Shown here: positions 43,810-52,780 of the stretch, piece after piece
How positions within the stretch are numbered: position 1 is the stretch's first letter
Layout: every line of letters starts with the position of its first letter
Assembly: GCA_964235495.1 (NCBI GenBank)
Contig: CAXSAX010000012.1
Span: 32,131-96,130, forward strand
Direction: 5' to 3'
Source: LMUY01 sp964235495
GTDB taxonomy: Bacteria > Pseudomonadota > Alphaproteobacteria > Acetobacterales > Acetobacteraceae
Length of the DNA stretch: 64,000 bases
The notes under the pieces: generated by a model
What the model saw: the letters and a program-made list of their open reading frames with translations, nothing else
Told to the model about the DNA's origin: nothing
Databases searched by the model: none
Translations under genes and position numbers: made by a program

Positions 43810-44187
43810 GTGGCGCGTATTGCCGGTGTGAACATTCCCACCAACAAGCGGGTGACCATCAGCCTGCGCTACATCTACGGCATCGGCCCCACCAAGGCGG
43901 CCGACATCTGCGCCAAGCTCAGCATTCCCGATGACCGCCGGGTCAACCAGCTGTCGGACGAGGAAGTGCTTCGCATCCGCGAGCTGATCGACCGGGACTT
44001 CCGGGTCGAGGGCGACCTGCGCCGCGAAGTGGCGATGAACATCAAGCGGCTGATGGATCTGGGCTGTTACCGCGGCTTGCGGCATCGTCGCGGTCTGCCG
44101 GTGCGCGGCCAGCGCACTCATACCAACGCCCGCACCCGCAAGGGCAAGGCGGTGGCGATCGCCGGCAAGAAGAAGGTCACCAAGTAG
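43810..44187 (+). CDS. rpsM: 30S ribosomal protein S13
   Basis: A 125-residue protein with ARIAGVNIPTNKRV and RHRRGLPVRGQRTHTNARTR; the C-terminal tail reaches the P-site tRNA. The start is GTG at 43810 with GGAGAC upstream; no ATG fits the conserved ARIAGV beginning. First gene of the alpha operon. Confidence 0.97.
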   Translation: MARIAGVNIPTNKRVTISLRYIYGIGPTKAADICAKLSIPDDRRVNQLSDEEVLRIRELIDRDFRVEGDLRREVAMNIKRLMDLGCYRGLRHRRGLPVRGQRTHTNARTRKGKAVAIAGKKKVTK

Positions 44188-44229
44188 CTTCCCCGCCTTG
44201 CCGCCCCCGTACGAAGACAGGATCACCTC

Positions 44230-44619
44230 ATGGCGAAAGCCCCCGCGCGTCCCCGCCGCAAGGAGCGCAAAAACATCATCTCCGGCGTGGCTCACGTGAA
44301 TGCCACGTTCAACAACACCATGATCACCATCACGGACGCGCAGGGCAACACCATCGCTTGGTCGTCCGCCGGCATGCAGGGCTTCAAGGGCAGCCGCAAA
44401 TCGACACCTTACGCGGCGCAGGTTGCCGCCGAGGACGCTGGCAAGAAGGCCCGCGAGCATGGCATGGAGACGCTGGAGATCGAGGTCAACGGCCCCGGCT
44501 CCGGACGCGAGAGCGCGTTGCGCGCCTTGCAGACCGTGGGCTTCTCGATCACCCAAATTCGGGACCTCACGCCGATTCCGCACAACGGGTGCCGGCCCCG
44601 CAAGCGCCGTCGCGTCTGA
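44230..44619 (+). CDS. rpsK: 30S ribosomal protein S11
   Basis: A 129-residue platform protein with GVAHVNATFNNTMITITD and the terminal PIPHNGCRPRKRRRV, invariant in the family. It lies near the E site. Spacing to rpsM is 42 bases and to rpoA 57 bases. Confidence 0.97.
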   Translation: MAKAPARPRRKERKNIISGVAHVNATFNNTMITITDAQGNTIAWSSAGMQGFKGSRKSTPYAAQVAAEDAGKKAREHGMETLEIEVNGPGSGRESALRALQTVGFSITQIRDLTPIPHNGCRPRKRRRV

Positions 44620-44676
44620 TCGCGGCCTGCATCACTTGAAAGGCGGGCGCTGCCGCAAGGTCGCGTCCGAATCGCC

Positions 44677-45711
44677 ATGAGATACGATACCTCCGTCATC
44701 CAGCGCAACTGGCAGTCCCTGATTAAGCCGGAGAAGCTGGAGTTTGAGCCCGGGTCAGACCCGGCGTGCACCGCCCTCGTGGTTGCGGAGCCGCTGGAGC
44801 GCGGCTTCGGCATGACGCTCGGCAACGCCATCCGCCGCATCCTGCTGTCCTCCCTGCAAGGGGCGGCCGTCACTGCCGTGCAGATTGATGGTGTGCTGCA
44901 CGAGTTCAGCACCATCCCCGGCGTGCGAGAGGACGTCACCGACATCGTGCTCAACGTCAAGCAACTGGCGCTGCGGATGCATGGCGAGGGCCCGAAGCGC
45001 ATGGTGCTGACCGCGACCGGCCCCGGCGAGGTCAAGGCCGGGCAGATTCAAGCCGGCCACGATATCGAGATTATGAACCCCGACCTGGTGCTCTGCACCC
45101 TGGACGACGGGATCAAGCTCGGCATGGAGTTCACCGTCAACCTCGGCAAGGGCTACGAGGCAGCCAGCGCCAACCGCCCGGAGGATGCGCCGATCGGCCT
45201 GATCCCCGTGGATAGCATCTACTCGCCGGTGCGCCGGGTCTCCTACCGGGTGGAGCCGACCCGGGTGGGCAACCTGACCAACTACGACAAGCTGCTGCTC
45301 TCCGTCGAGACCAATGGCGCGGTGAGCCCAGAGGATGCCGTGGCGCTCGCCGCCCGCATCCTGCAGGACCAGCTCAAGCTGTTCGTCAACTTCGACGAGC
45401 CGCAGCAGCTGCGTGCCGAGGAGCACCACGACGACTTGCCGTTCAACCGCAACCTGCTACGCAAGGTCGATGAGCTGGAGCTGTCGGTCCGGTCGGCGAA
45501 CTGCCTGAAGAACGACAACATCGTCTATATCGGCGACTTGGTGCAGAAGTCCGAGCAGGAGATGCTGCGCACACCGAACTTCGGCCGCAAGTCGCTGAAC
45601 GAGATCAAGGAGGTGTTGACCAACATGGGCCTCACCCTCGGCATGACCGTCGCCGGCTGGCCGCCGGAGAACATCGAAGACCTCGCCAAGCGCCTCGACG
45701 AGCCGTTCTGA
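44677..45711 (+). CDS. rpoA: DNA-directed RNA polymerase subunit alpha
   Basis: A 344-residue protein. The N-terminal dimerisation domain contains ERGFGMTLGNAIRRILLSSL and the C-terminal domain has the helix-hairpin-helix RTPNFGRKSLNEIKEVL used for UP-element and activator contacts. Length is normal. Confidence 0.98.
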   Translation: MRYDTSVIQRNWQSLIKPEKLEFEPGSDPACTALVVAEPLERGFGMTLGNAIRRILLSSLQGAAVTAVQIDGVLHEFSTIPGVREDVTDIVLNVKQLALRMHGEGPKRMVLTATGPGEVKAGQIQAGHDIEIMNPDLVLCTLDDGIKLGMEFTVNLGKGYEAASANRPEDAPIGLIPVDSIYSPVRRVSYRVEPTRVGNLTNYDKLLLSVETNGAVSPEDAVALAARILQDQLKLFVNFDEPQQLRAEEHHDDLPFNRNLLRKVDELELSVRSANCLKNDNIVYIGDLVQKSEQEMLRTPNFGRKSLNEIKEVLTNMGLTLGMTVAGWPPENIEDLAKRLDEPF

Positions 45712-45776
45712 TGAACGGTTCGAGTCTTTTCGCTTGTCGTGCTCCGCACGACGGGCCGTTTTAAGGACAAAGCCCA

Positions 45777-46196
45777 ATGCGTCATGGAGTGGCCGGCCGA
45801 AAGCTCGGCGTCACCACGAGTCACCGCTTCGCCATGTTCCGCAACATGGCGGTGGCGTTGCTGAAGCACGAGCAGATCACCACCACCGTCTCCAAGGCCA
45901 AGGAGCTGCGGCCGGTGGCGGAGAAGCTGATCACGCTCGGCAAGCGCGGCGGCTTGCACGCGCGGCGGCAAGCGCTGGCGCAGCTGCAGGACGAGAAGAT
46001 CGTCGCCAAGCTGTTCGACGGCCTGGCCACCCGTTACAAGGCCCGTCCAGGCGGCTACACCCGTGTGCTGCGGGCCGGCATGCGCTATGGCGACGCGGCG
46101 GACATGGCGGTGATCGAATTGGTCGAGCGCGACCCGGCGGCCAAGGGCCTGGACAGCGGTCCCCGGCCCGACCAGGCCGCGGAGCAAGCAGCCTAG
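45777..46196 (+). CDS. rplQ: 50S ribosomal protein L17
   Basis: A 139-residue protein with GRKLGVTTSHRFAMFRNMA and GGYTRVLRAGMRYGDAADMA. It is the last gene of the ribosomal cluster. The following gene starts 4 bases after its stop, suggesting read-through. Confidence 0.97.
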   Translation: MRHGVAGRKLGVTTSHRFAMFRNMAVALLKHEQITTTVSKAKELRPVAEKLITLGKRGGLHARRQALAQLQDEKIVAKLFDGLATRYKARPGGYTRVLRAGMRYGDAADMAVIELVERDPAAKGLDSGPRPDQAAEQAA

Positions 46197-46200
46197 CGGC

Positions 46201-46659
46201 ATGGCGCGGGTCGGCCATGCCGCGTTCGTGGCCGGCTCCCTGCTCGCTTCCATGCTGCCAGCCACGCCCTGCCAGGCGCAGGCGCTGCAGCAGGCCACGG
46301 TGACGGTGGCCGATCACCTGGGCGCCGGACAGCAGGAAGAGACCATTACCGTCTATTTCGACGGCGTGGCGGTCGGCACCCTGCACGTGGACCAAACGCA
46401 CCTGAGCGACCAGTTGCAGGCCAACCTGCCCGCCCAGCCCTCAATCGGCTTCACCCTGTGCGGCCGGCTGCTGCGGCGGGAAAGCGACGGCAGCGTGTCC
46501 ACCCACCCGATCGACAATGGCGGCGTGCTCACCGGCTATGCGGGCGCCAGCCTGGCCGCAGTCACCCTGGGCGACGTGCTATTCGCCTTGCAGGACGACA
46601 AGGGACGCGCCACGACCGACATCCGGCCTGGCCCGTCCTGCACGGCCATCGTGTCCTGA
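46201..46659 (+). CDS. Secreted protein of unknown function
   Basis: A 152-residue protein with a Sec signal peptide (about residues 1-27, ending PCQAQA). The mature part is predicted to be beta-rich with two cysteines that could form a disulphide (CGRLLRRES and GPSCTAIVS). I do not recognise a family. It is packed between rplQ and rarA: it starts 4 bases after rplQ and its stop shares a base with the rarA ATG. In many alphaproteobacteria a DegP-type protease occupies this spot, but no catalytic triad is visible here. Confidence 0.75.
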   Translation: MARVGHAAFVAGSLLASMLPATPCQAQALQQATVTVADHLGAGQQEETITVYFDGVAVGTLHVDQTHLSDQLQANLPAQPSIGFTLCGRLLRRESDGSVSTHPIDNGGVLTGYAGASLAAVTLGDVLFALQDDKGRATTDIRPGPSCTAIVS

Positions 46660-47975
46660 TGCCGGGCACGCCGGACCTGTTCGCCGCCCACGCGCCCGGC
46701 CCCGCCCCGTCGGACGGCGGCCCGTTGGCGGACCGCCTGCGGCCGCAGGCGCTGGCGGACGTGGTGGGGCAGGGCCACCTGCTCGGCCCAGACGGCACAG
46801 TCACGCGGATGCTGGCCCGCAGCTCGCTCGCCTCCTTGATTCTCTGGGGCCCGCCCGGCGTCGGCAAGACCACCATCGCGCGCCTGCTGGCGGCGGCGGC
46901 CGGGCTGCACTTCACCCAGCTCTCGGCGGTGTTCTCCGGCGTGGCGGACCTCAAGCGCGTCTTCGAGGAGGCCCGCCGCCGCCGCGCCGCCGGCCAGTCC
47001 ACCCTGCTGTTCGTGGACGAGATTCACCGCTTCAACCGCGCGCAGCAGGACGGCTTCCTCCCCGTGGTGGAGGACGGTACCGTGGTGCTGGTGGGCGCCA
47101 GCACGGAGAACCCCTCCTTCGCCCTGAACGGCGCGCTGCTGTCCCGCTGCCAAGTGCTGGTGCTGCGCCGGCTGGACGACGCAGCGCTGGACCGCCTGCT
47201 GGCCCGCGCCGAGGCGGATGCCCCGCTGCCGCTCACGCCCGAGGCCCGCGCCACCCTGCGCGCCATGGCCGACGGCGACGGCCGCTACCTGCTGAACATG
47301 GCCGAGCAGCTGCAAGCCGTGCCGGCGGACGCTCCCCCGCTGGACCCGGCGGCGCTCTCCGCCCTGCTGGCCAAGCGGGCGGCGCTGTACGACAAGGACC
47401 GCGACGAGCACTACAACCTCGTCTCCGCCCTGCATAAGTCGCTGCGCGGCTCGGACCCGGACGCAGCGCTGTACTGGTTCGCCCGCATGGTCGCCGGCGG
47501 CGAGGATTTGCGCTATATCGCCCGCCGCCTGGTGCGCTTCGCCTCCGAGGATGTGGGCCTGGCCGACCCGCAGGCCCTGGCCCACGCGCTGGCCGCCTGG
47601 CAGGCCTACGAGCGGCTCGGCAGCCCGGAAGGCGACCTGGCCATCGCGCAGGTGGTGGCCCATCTCGGCACGGCGCCGAAATCCAACGCGCTCTATGCCG
47701 GGTGGAAGGCGGCCATGCAGGCCGCGCGCGAAACCGGCAGCCTGGCCCCGCCGGCGCACATCCTGAACGCGCCCACCCGGCTGATGCAGGAGCTCGGCTA
47801 CGGCGCCGGTTACGACTACGACCATGACGCCGAGGACGCGTTCTCCGGCCAGGACTACTTCCCGCCCGGCCTGGCCCGCACCGCCTTCTACCAGCCCACC
47901 GACCGCGGCTTCGAGCGCGAGCTGCGCGGCCGGCTGAAGCGCTGGGCCGACCTGCGCCGGGCGCGCCAGGCATGA
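46659..47975 (+). CDS. rarA: Replication-associated recombination protein A (MgsA/RarA AAA ATPase)
   Basis: A 438-residue clamp-loader-like ATPase. Walker A GPPGVGKT is at residues 64-71, Walker B LLFVDEIHRFNRAQQD near 113-128, and sensor 1 ASTENPSF follows. The C-terminal tetramerisation region contains KSLRGSDPDAALYW and RRLVRFASEDVGLADP. RarA acts at stalled replication forks with SSB and RecA. I use ATG 46659, which overlaps the previous stop by one base; an upstream ATG at 46458 would read through the preceding gene. The stop overlaps rluC by 4 bases. Confidence 0.92.
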   Translation: MPGTPDLFAAHAPGPAPSDGGPLADRLRPQALADVVGQGHLLGPDGTVTRMLARSSLASLILWGPPGVGKTTIARLLAAAAGLHFTQLSAVFSGVADLKRVFEEARRRRAAGQSTLLFVDEIHRFNRAQQDGFLPVVEDGTVVLVGASTENPSFALNGALLSRCQVLVLRRLDDAALDRLLARAEADAPLPLTPEARATLRAMADGDGRYLLNMAEQLQAVPADAPPLDPAALSALLAKRAALYDKDRDEHYNLVSALHKSLRGSDPDAALYWFARMVAGGEDLRYIARRLVRFASEDVGLADPQALAHALAAWQAYERLGSPEGDLAIAQVVAHLGTAPKSNALYAGWKAAMQAARETGSLAPPAHILNAPTRLMQELGYGAGYDYDHDAEDAFSGQDYFPPGLARTAFYQPTDRGFERELRGRLKRWADLRRARQA

Positions 47976-48967
47976 GCGTCTCCATCCAGACCGTGTCGGA
48001 GGACGAGGCCGATTCCCGCCTCGACCGCTTCGTCCGCCGCCGCTACCCGGCCTTGACGCAGAGCGTGCTGCAGAAGCTCTGCCGCACCGGCCAGATTCGC
48101 GTCGATGGCCACCGCGTGGAGGCCTCCGCCCGCCTTGCGCCCGGCCAGGCGGTGCGGGTGCCGCCGATGCAAGCCGCCCCGGAAAAGCGCCCCCCCACGG
48201 CCACCCCGGCCGACGTGAAGGAGATGCAGCGCCTGGTGCTGCACCGCGACGACCAGTTGATCGTGCTCAACAAGCCCTCCGGCCTCGCCACCCAAGGCGG
48301 CCCCGGCATCACCCGCCACCTGGACGGCATGCTGGACGCGCTGAGCGACGGCGGCCACCGCCCCCGCCTGGTGCACCGGCTGGACCGCGACACCTCCGGC
48401 GTGATCGTGCTGGCCCGCAGCCCCGGCATCGCCGCCCGCCTGGCCGCCAGCTTCCGCACCCGCGAGGTGGAGAAGACCTACTGGGCCGTCGTCGTCGGGC
48501 AGCCGGCGCCGCAGGACGGCCAGATCGACCAGCCGCTCAAGCGCGTCGCCAGCGCGTTCGGCGAGCGCACCGTGCCGGCCGACCGTAAGGACCGCGAGGG
48601 CCAGCGCGCCTACACCAACTATCGCACCCTGGACACCGCCGGGCGCAAGCTGGCCTGGCTGGAGCTGCAGCCGCTCACCGGCCGCACCCACCAGCTGCGG
48701 GTGCACTGCGTCAGCCTCGGCACCCCCATCGTGGGCGACGGCAAGTACGCCGAGCCGCGCGACAACGGCTCCGGCGGCAGCTTCGTCGAAGGGCTGGAGG
48801 ACCGGCTGCACCTGCACGCCCGCGCGATCACCCTGCCGCACCCGGCAGGCGGCACGCTCACCGTGTCCGCCGGCCTGCCCCCCCACATGCGCGGCAGCTT
48901 CGCAACGCTCGGTTTCCAAGCGCCGAGTCCCCCGGCGGTGGTGCGCGAGGAGCACGGCCCCAGATAA
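47972..48967 (+). CDS. rluC: 23S rRNA pseudouridine synthase, RluC/RluD family
   Basis: A 331-residue enzyme. An S4 RNA-binding domain occupies about residues 10-70 (RLDRFVRRRYPALTQSVLQK), followed by the PseudoU-synth-2 domain with the catalytic aspartate in HRLDRDTSGVIVLAR. GRTHQLRVH completes the family signature. RluC modifies three positions of 23S rRNA; choice between RluC and RluD is by resemblance only. Start is coupled to rarA (ATGA), an arrangement common in alphaproteobacteria. Confidence 0.88.
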   Translation: MSVSIQTVSEDEADSRLDRFVRRRYPALTQSVLQKLCRTGQIRVDGHRVEASARLAPGQAVRVPPMQAAPEKRPPTATPADVKEMQRLVLHRDDQLIVLNKPSGLATQGGPGITRHLDGMLDALSDGGHRPRLVHRLDRDTSGVIVLARSPGIAARLAASFRTREVEKTYWAVVVGQPAPQDGQIDQPLKRVASAFGERTVPADRKDREGQRAYTNYRTLDTAGRKLAWLELQPLTGRTHQLRVHCVSLGTPIVGDGKYAEPRDNGSGGSFVEGLEDRLHLHARAITLPHPAGGTLTVSAGLPPHMRGSFATLGFQAPSPPAVVREEHGPR

Positions 48968-48986
48968 TGCCCATGAGGATGCGGCC

Positions 48987-51140
48987 ATGAAGGCACGCCG
49001 GGTCGTGCTGGCGGGGGTGGCGGTCGCCGTGCTGGGCCTTGGCGCGGCGGCGGCCTCGTTCTACCCCGACTCGCAGCGCGGCCGCCTCATCCAGGCGGTG
49101 CAGCGCGCCACTGGCCGCCAGCTCACCCTGGCCGGGCCGCTGCGCGTCCGGTGGGGGCTGAACCCAGCGCTGGAAGCCGATGACGTGTCGCTCGCCAACG
49201 CGCCCGGCGGCTCCCGCCCGCAGATGCTGGTAGCGGCGCGGGTGGACGTGCGGCTGCGGCTGCTGGGGTTGCTCTCCGGCCAGGTCGAGATCGCCAGCGT
49301 GACCCTGGTGCGGCCGGACATCCTGCTCGAAACCGACGCCTCCGGTCGCGGCAACTGGCTGTTCGATCGCCCTGCCGCGCCCCCCGGCGGCGCACCCTCC
49401 ACCCCAAGCGGCCCCCGCTTGGCCACTCGGTTGGACAGCCTGCGCGTCGAGGATGGCCGGCTGACCTGGCGGGACGGCGCATCCGGCCAGGCCACGGCCG
49501 TGGACCTGCCGCACGCCGCCTTCGACCTTGGCGGCAGCGCCACCCGCCTGCAAGCGGCGGCCCAGGCCGCCGGCGTCCCGCTGACGCTGCAGGCCACGCT
49601 CGGCAGCTGGGGCCAGCTCACCGGCGCGATCCCGGGTCCCTGGCCGGTCAGGCTCGCCGCCGCTGCCGGCGCCGCCACCGTGTCGCTGGACGGCGCGGCG
49701 GACCCGGCGGCCCGCTCCGTGACCGGCCGCGTCACGGCCACCATCCTGGATCTGGCCCAGTTGGCGGCGCTGCTGCAACACCCGGGCTGGCCCCCGCTGC
49801 ATGACGTGCGCCTGGCCGCCACCCTGCCGCCCGGCGGCCCGCCGCAGGACGTGTCGCTGCAAGTCGGCCCGTCCGACCTGGGCGCCTGGCTGCCGGGCGT
49901 CACGCTGGCCCGGCTGGACCTGGCCTGGCCGCAGGGGCAGCCGGCGAAGCTGGCGGCGGAGGGCGGCATCGCCGGCGGCCCCTGGCGCCTGGCAAGCGGC
50001 CTGGCGCCGGCGGGGCAGGGGGTGGCGCTGCGCGGGTTCAGCCTGTCCTCTCCGCTGGGCGATGCCGCCGGGGACTTCGCGGTCAGCGCAGCGCCGCGCC
50101 TGGCGGTGCGGGGCACGTTGGTCTCCACCCGGCTCGACGTGGACGCGCTGCGCGGGCTGGCCCGGCCGCAAGCCGCGCCACCGCCCGCCTCCCCATTGCC
50201 CGCCCCGCCATCGCCCCCCCTGGCCGCGCCGCCCGCGGCACCCGCCCGGCTGTTCTCCGACGCGCCGCTGCCCTGGGCCGCGCTGCGCCAGGCGGACGCC
50301 GATGTGCAGTTCACCATCGGCACGCTCCGCCTGGGCGGGGTGGACACCCGCGCCGTGTCCGCCCACCTCGCCCTGCTGGACGGCGTGCTGCGGCTCGACC
50401 CGGTCTCGCTGCAAGCCCCGGAGGGCCGGGTGAACCTGTCGGCCAGCGTCGATGCCCGCGCCGCCGCACCCCCCATAGTGCTGAACCTGCGCTCCGCCGG
50501 GTTCGCGCTGGACCCGCTGCTGCGCGCCTTCGGCCTGCCCGGCGGGTCGGACGGCACGGCGGAGCTGGACGTGGCGGTGCACGCCGCCGGGTCCACCCCG
50601 CACGCGCTGGCGGCATCGTTGGACGGCCATGCCGGGGTGGCGCTGGTGGACGCCGACGTGTCCAACGCGGCACTCGCCGCCGTGCTGGGGGACGTGCTGC
50701 GCCGGGCCGGCGCGGGGCTGGACCCGGCGGGCCGCAGCCGGGTGCGCTGCTTGGCGGTGCGGGCCAACGCGCAGGACGGGCAGGTGAGCCTGCCCGTCCT
50801 GAAGCTCGACGCCTCCCGGCTTGCGGTGGAGGGCGGCGGCACGCTGGATTTGGCGAACGAGACGATGGCGCTGCGCCTGCGCCCGCTGCTGCGGCTTGGC
50901 GGCGCCGGCGTGTCCGCCTCCGTCAGCGTGGACGGCCTCCTGCGGCATCCGGCCGTGGCGCTGGATGCCGCCGGGGTGGGCGGGCGCGCCGGCGTGGTGA
51001 TCGGCGGCCTGGCCGGCCCGGTGGACGACTGCGCGGCCGAGCTGGCGGCGGCGCGCGACGGCCGCCCCGGTCCGTTGCCGGCGGCGGTGGCGGTCAAGGC
51101 CGCCAAGCCCGCCGACCTGCTGCGGAGCTTCCTGCGATGA
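48987..51140 (+). CDS. AsmA-like envelope protein
   Basis: A 717-residue protein anchored by one N-terminal helix (about residues 7-26). It continues with the AsmA N-terminal domain (GRLIQAVQRATGRQLTLAGP, then LLGLLSGQVEIASVTLVRPD). The C-terminal AsmA2-like region includes LNLRSAGFALDPLL and CLAVRANAQDGQVSL. A proline-rich linker lies near residues 392-415. AsmA-family proteins are long beta-rich bridges between inner and outer membranes linked to phospholipid transport. The stop overlaps the next gene by 4 bases. Confidence 0.8.
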   Translation: MKARRVVLAGVAVAVLGLGAAAASFYPDSQRGRLIQAVQRATGRQLTLAGPLRVRWGLNPALEADDVSLANAPGGSRPQMLVAARVDVRLRLLGLLSGQVEIASVTLVRPDILLETDASGRGNWLFDRPAAPPGGAPSTPSGPRLATRLDSLRVEDGRLTWRDGASGQATAVDLPHAAFDLGGSATRLQAAAQAAGVPLTLQATLGSWGQLTGAIPGPWPVRLAAAAGAATVSLDGAADPAARSVTGRVTATILDLAQLAALLQHPGWPPLHDVRLAATLPPGGPPQDVSLQVGPSDLGAWLPGVTLARLDLAWPQGQPAKLAAEGGIAGGPWRLASGLAPAGQGVALRGFSLSSPLGDAAGDFAVSAAPRLAVRGTLVSTRLDVDALRGLARPQAAPPPASPLPAPPSPPLAAPPAAPARLFSDAPLPWAALRQADADVQFTIGTLRLGGVDTRAVSAHLALLDGVLRLDPVSLQAPEGRVNLSASVDARAAAPPIVLNLRSAGFALDPLLRAFGLPGGSDGTAELDVAVHAAGSTPHALAASLDGHAGVALVDADVSNAALAAVLGDVLRRAGAGLDPAGRSRVRCLAVRANAQDGQVSLPVLKLDASRLAVEGGGTLDLANETMALRLRPLLRLGGAGVSASVSVDGLLRHPAVALDAAGVGGRAGVVIGGLAGPVDDCAAELAAARDGRPGPLPAAVAVKAAKPADLLRSFLR

Positions 51141-51838
51141 AGCGGGTCTGGTCGCAGGCGCGTGCCGTGCCGCTCGAAGCTGGCTGGGGCGTCACCCTGG
51201 ACGGCAAGCCGCTGCGCCTGCCGGACGGGCCGCCGCTGCTGGTGCCGCAGCCGGCGCTGGCCGAAGCCGTGGCGGCCGAGTGGCAGCGCGCCGGAGCCGA
51301 CACCGGAATCATGGACTATGCCGACGTGCCGCTGACCCGGCTGGCCGGCACCGCCCAGCTCCGCATCGTGCCGGACCCGGCGCCGGTGGTGGCCGCCATC
51401 GCCGCCTATGGCGAGACCGACCTGCTGTGCTACCGCGCCGACAGCCCGCCGCCCCTGGTGCTGCGCCAGGCGGCCGCCTGGGATCCCTGGCTCGACTGGG
51501 TGCGGCGGGACCTCGGCGCCGCGCTGCGCGCCACCTCCGGCATCGTCTTCGTGCCGCAGGACCCGGCGGCGCTGGCCACGCTGCGCCAGGCCGTGGCGGC
51601 GCAAGGCGGCTGGGTGCTGGCCGGGCTCGGCATCGCGGCGCCGGCGCTGGGCAGCCTGGTGCTCGGGCTGGCCTTGGCGCGCGGCAGGGTCGGCGCGGCC
51701 GAGGCCTACGGCCTGTCCTGCGTGGATGAGAGCTACCAGGCCGAGCTGTGGGGCGAGGACGCGGAAGCCGTCGCCCGCCGCGCCAACATCGCCGCCGACA
51801 TCGCGCTGAGCGCCCGGTTTATGGCGCTCGCCCGATAA
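51137..51838 (+). CDS. ATP12-family F1-ATPase assembly chaperone
   Basis: A 233-residue protein with the family's layout: WGVTLDGKPLRLPDG at the N-terminus, AYGETDLLCYRADSPPPLV in the middle, and LSCVDESYQAELWGEDAEA near the end. Mitochondrial ATP12 binds F1 alpha during assembly; alphaproteobacterial homologues are assumed to act likewise. It is coupled to the AsmA gene by ATGA. Confidence 0.88.
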   Translation: MKRVWSQARAVPLEAGWGVTLDGKPLRLPDGPPLLVPQPALAEAVAAEWQRAGADTGIMDYADVPLTRLAGTAQLRIVPDPAPVVAAIAAYGETDLLCYRADSPPPLVLRQAAAWDPWLDWVRRDLGAALRATSGIVFVPQDPAALATLRQAVAAQGGWVLAGLGIAAPALGSLVLGLALARGRVGAAEAYGLSCVDESYQAELWGEDAEAVARRANIAADIALSARFMALAR

Positions 51839-52101
51839 GGGCGCGCCGGCTGGTGATCAGCGGCCGGGTGCAAGGTGTCGGCTACCGGGACTGGATGGTG
51901 GCGCAGGCGCGGACCCTCGGGGTGCATGGCTGGGTGCGCAACCTGCCGGACGGCAGCGTGGAGTCGCTGGCCTATGGCGACGCCGACGCCGTCCAGGCGC
52001 TGCTGCAGGCCTGCCGCCGCGGGCCGCAGCACGCCGTAGTCAGCCGCATCGAGGAGGACTGGGCCGAGCCGCCGGACGGACCTGGCTTCCGGCGCGCTTG
52101 A
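51748..52101 (+). CDS. acyP: Acylphosphatase (start uncertain)
   Basis: The core domain is clear: RRLVISGRVQGVGYRDWM holds the phosphate-binding loop and catalytic Arg (in GYRDW), and GWVRNLPDGSVE holds the catalytic Asn. It hydrolyses acyl phosphates such as acetyl phosphate. The domain begins just at the ATP12 stop (51838). In frame, the only ATG is at 51748, inside the ATP12 gene, giving 117 residues. A GTG at 51853 would lose the first residues of strand 1. The real start could be a non-standard codon near 51835-51850. Confidence 0.72.
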   Translation: MGRGRGSRRPPRQHRRRHRAERPVYGARPIRARRLVISGRVQGVGYRDWMVAQARTLGVHGWVRNLPDGSVESLAYGDADAVQALLQACRRGPQHAVVSRIEEDWAEPPDGPGFRRA

Positions 52102-52250
52102 GGCCGCCGCGCCATGTCGTGCGCGCAACGAGCGACCTGTCTGCCACCCTGGGCAACCGCGACCGCCGCACCCACTTGCTTCGCCGGATCGGCCGCAGGC
52201 GACGCTCGTGCCGCAGGTGGCGAGGCGAATGTTCAACAAAGGAGGCTGCA

Positions 52251-52658
52251 ATGAGAATGATGTCGGCCCTGACCGCCTTGGCGGTCTTCCTGCTGCCCGC
52301 CGCCGCGCTGGCCGCCGATGCGGCGCATCCCTACTCGAACGTCAACCGGCGCGTGGACGCCGGCAACAACACCGGCGACGCCCAGGTGGACGGCCTGAAC
52401 CAGGCGCAGCTGGGTGGAACCGGCTACCAGCCCCGCACCACGTCCGGCCCTGCTGCCGGCAAGCGGGCGCAGGCCAACCCGTATTACCCCTACGCCCCGC
52501 CGGTGGGTCCGGCGGTCCAGCCGCGCTCCGTGCCGACGAGCTATGCCGCGCCGGCCTACCTCGTGCGGCCCTACTATCCGCCGGTCTATGTCGCAGCGCC
52601 GCCGCTGTTCTATCCCGCGCCGTTCTTCTACCCGCGCCCCTTCTTCTTCCCGTACTGA
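52251..52658 (+). CDS. Secreted Pro/Tyr/Phe-rich protein of unknown function
   Basis: A 135-residue protein. A signal peptide spans about residues 1-22 (MRMMSALTALAVFLLPAAALA), then an Asn/Gly-rich stretch. The C-terminal 45 residues are extremely rich in Pro, Tyr and Phe (for example YPAPFFYPRPFFFPY at the very end). An ideal Shine-Dalgarno (AAAGGAGG) precedes ATG 52251, so expression may be high. No family is recognised; aromatic/proline tails suggest surface association or self-assembly, which is a guess. Confidence 0.7.
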   Translation: MRMMSALTALAVFLLPAAALAADAAHPYSNVNRRVDAGNNTGDAQVDGLNQAQLGGTGYQPRTTSGPAAGKRAQANPYYPYAPPVGPAVQPRSVPTSYAAPAYLVRPYYPPVYVAAPPLFYPAPFFYPRPFFFPY

Positions 52659-52780
52659 AGCCAACGGGCCCGGCCCGCGCCATCCCGCAGCAGCGGCCAG
52701 CGCCACGGTGACGCCAGCCCTCCATGGGCCGGCTGTGCGATGGCGCGGCCACGCGCAGTTCTGACCCTGGTGGGAGCGGT

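Noticed and set aside
52659..52780. Cobalamin or nickel riboswitch before the NiCoT permease
   Set aside because: Only 122 bases are available and no B12-box-like sequence or NiCo-type multi-helix junction could be recognised by eye.
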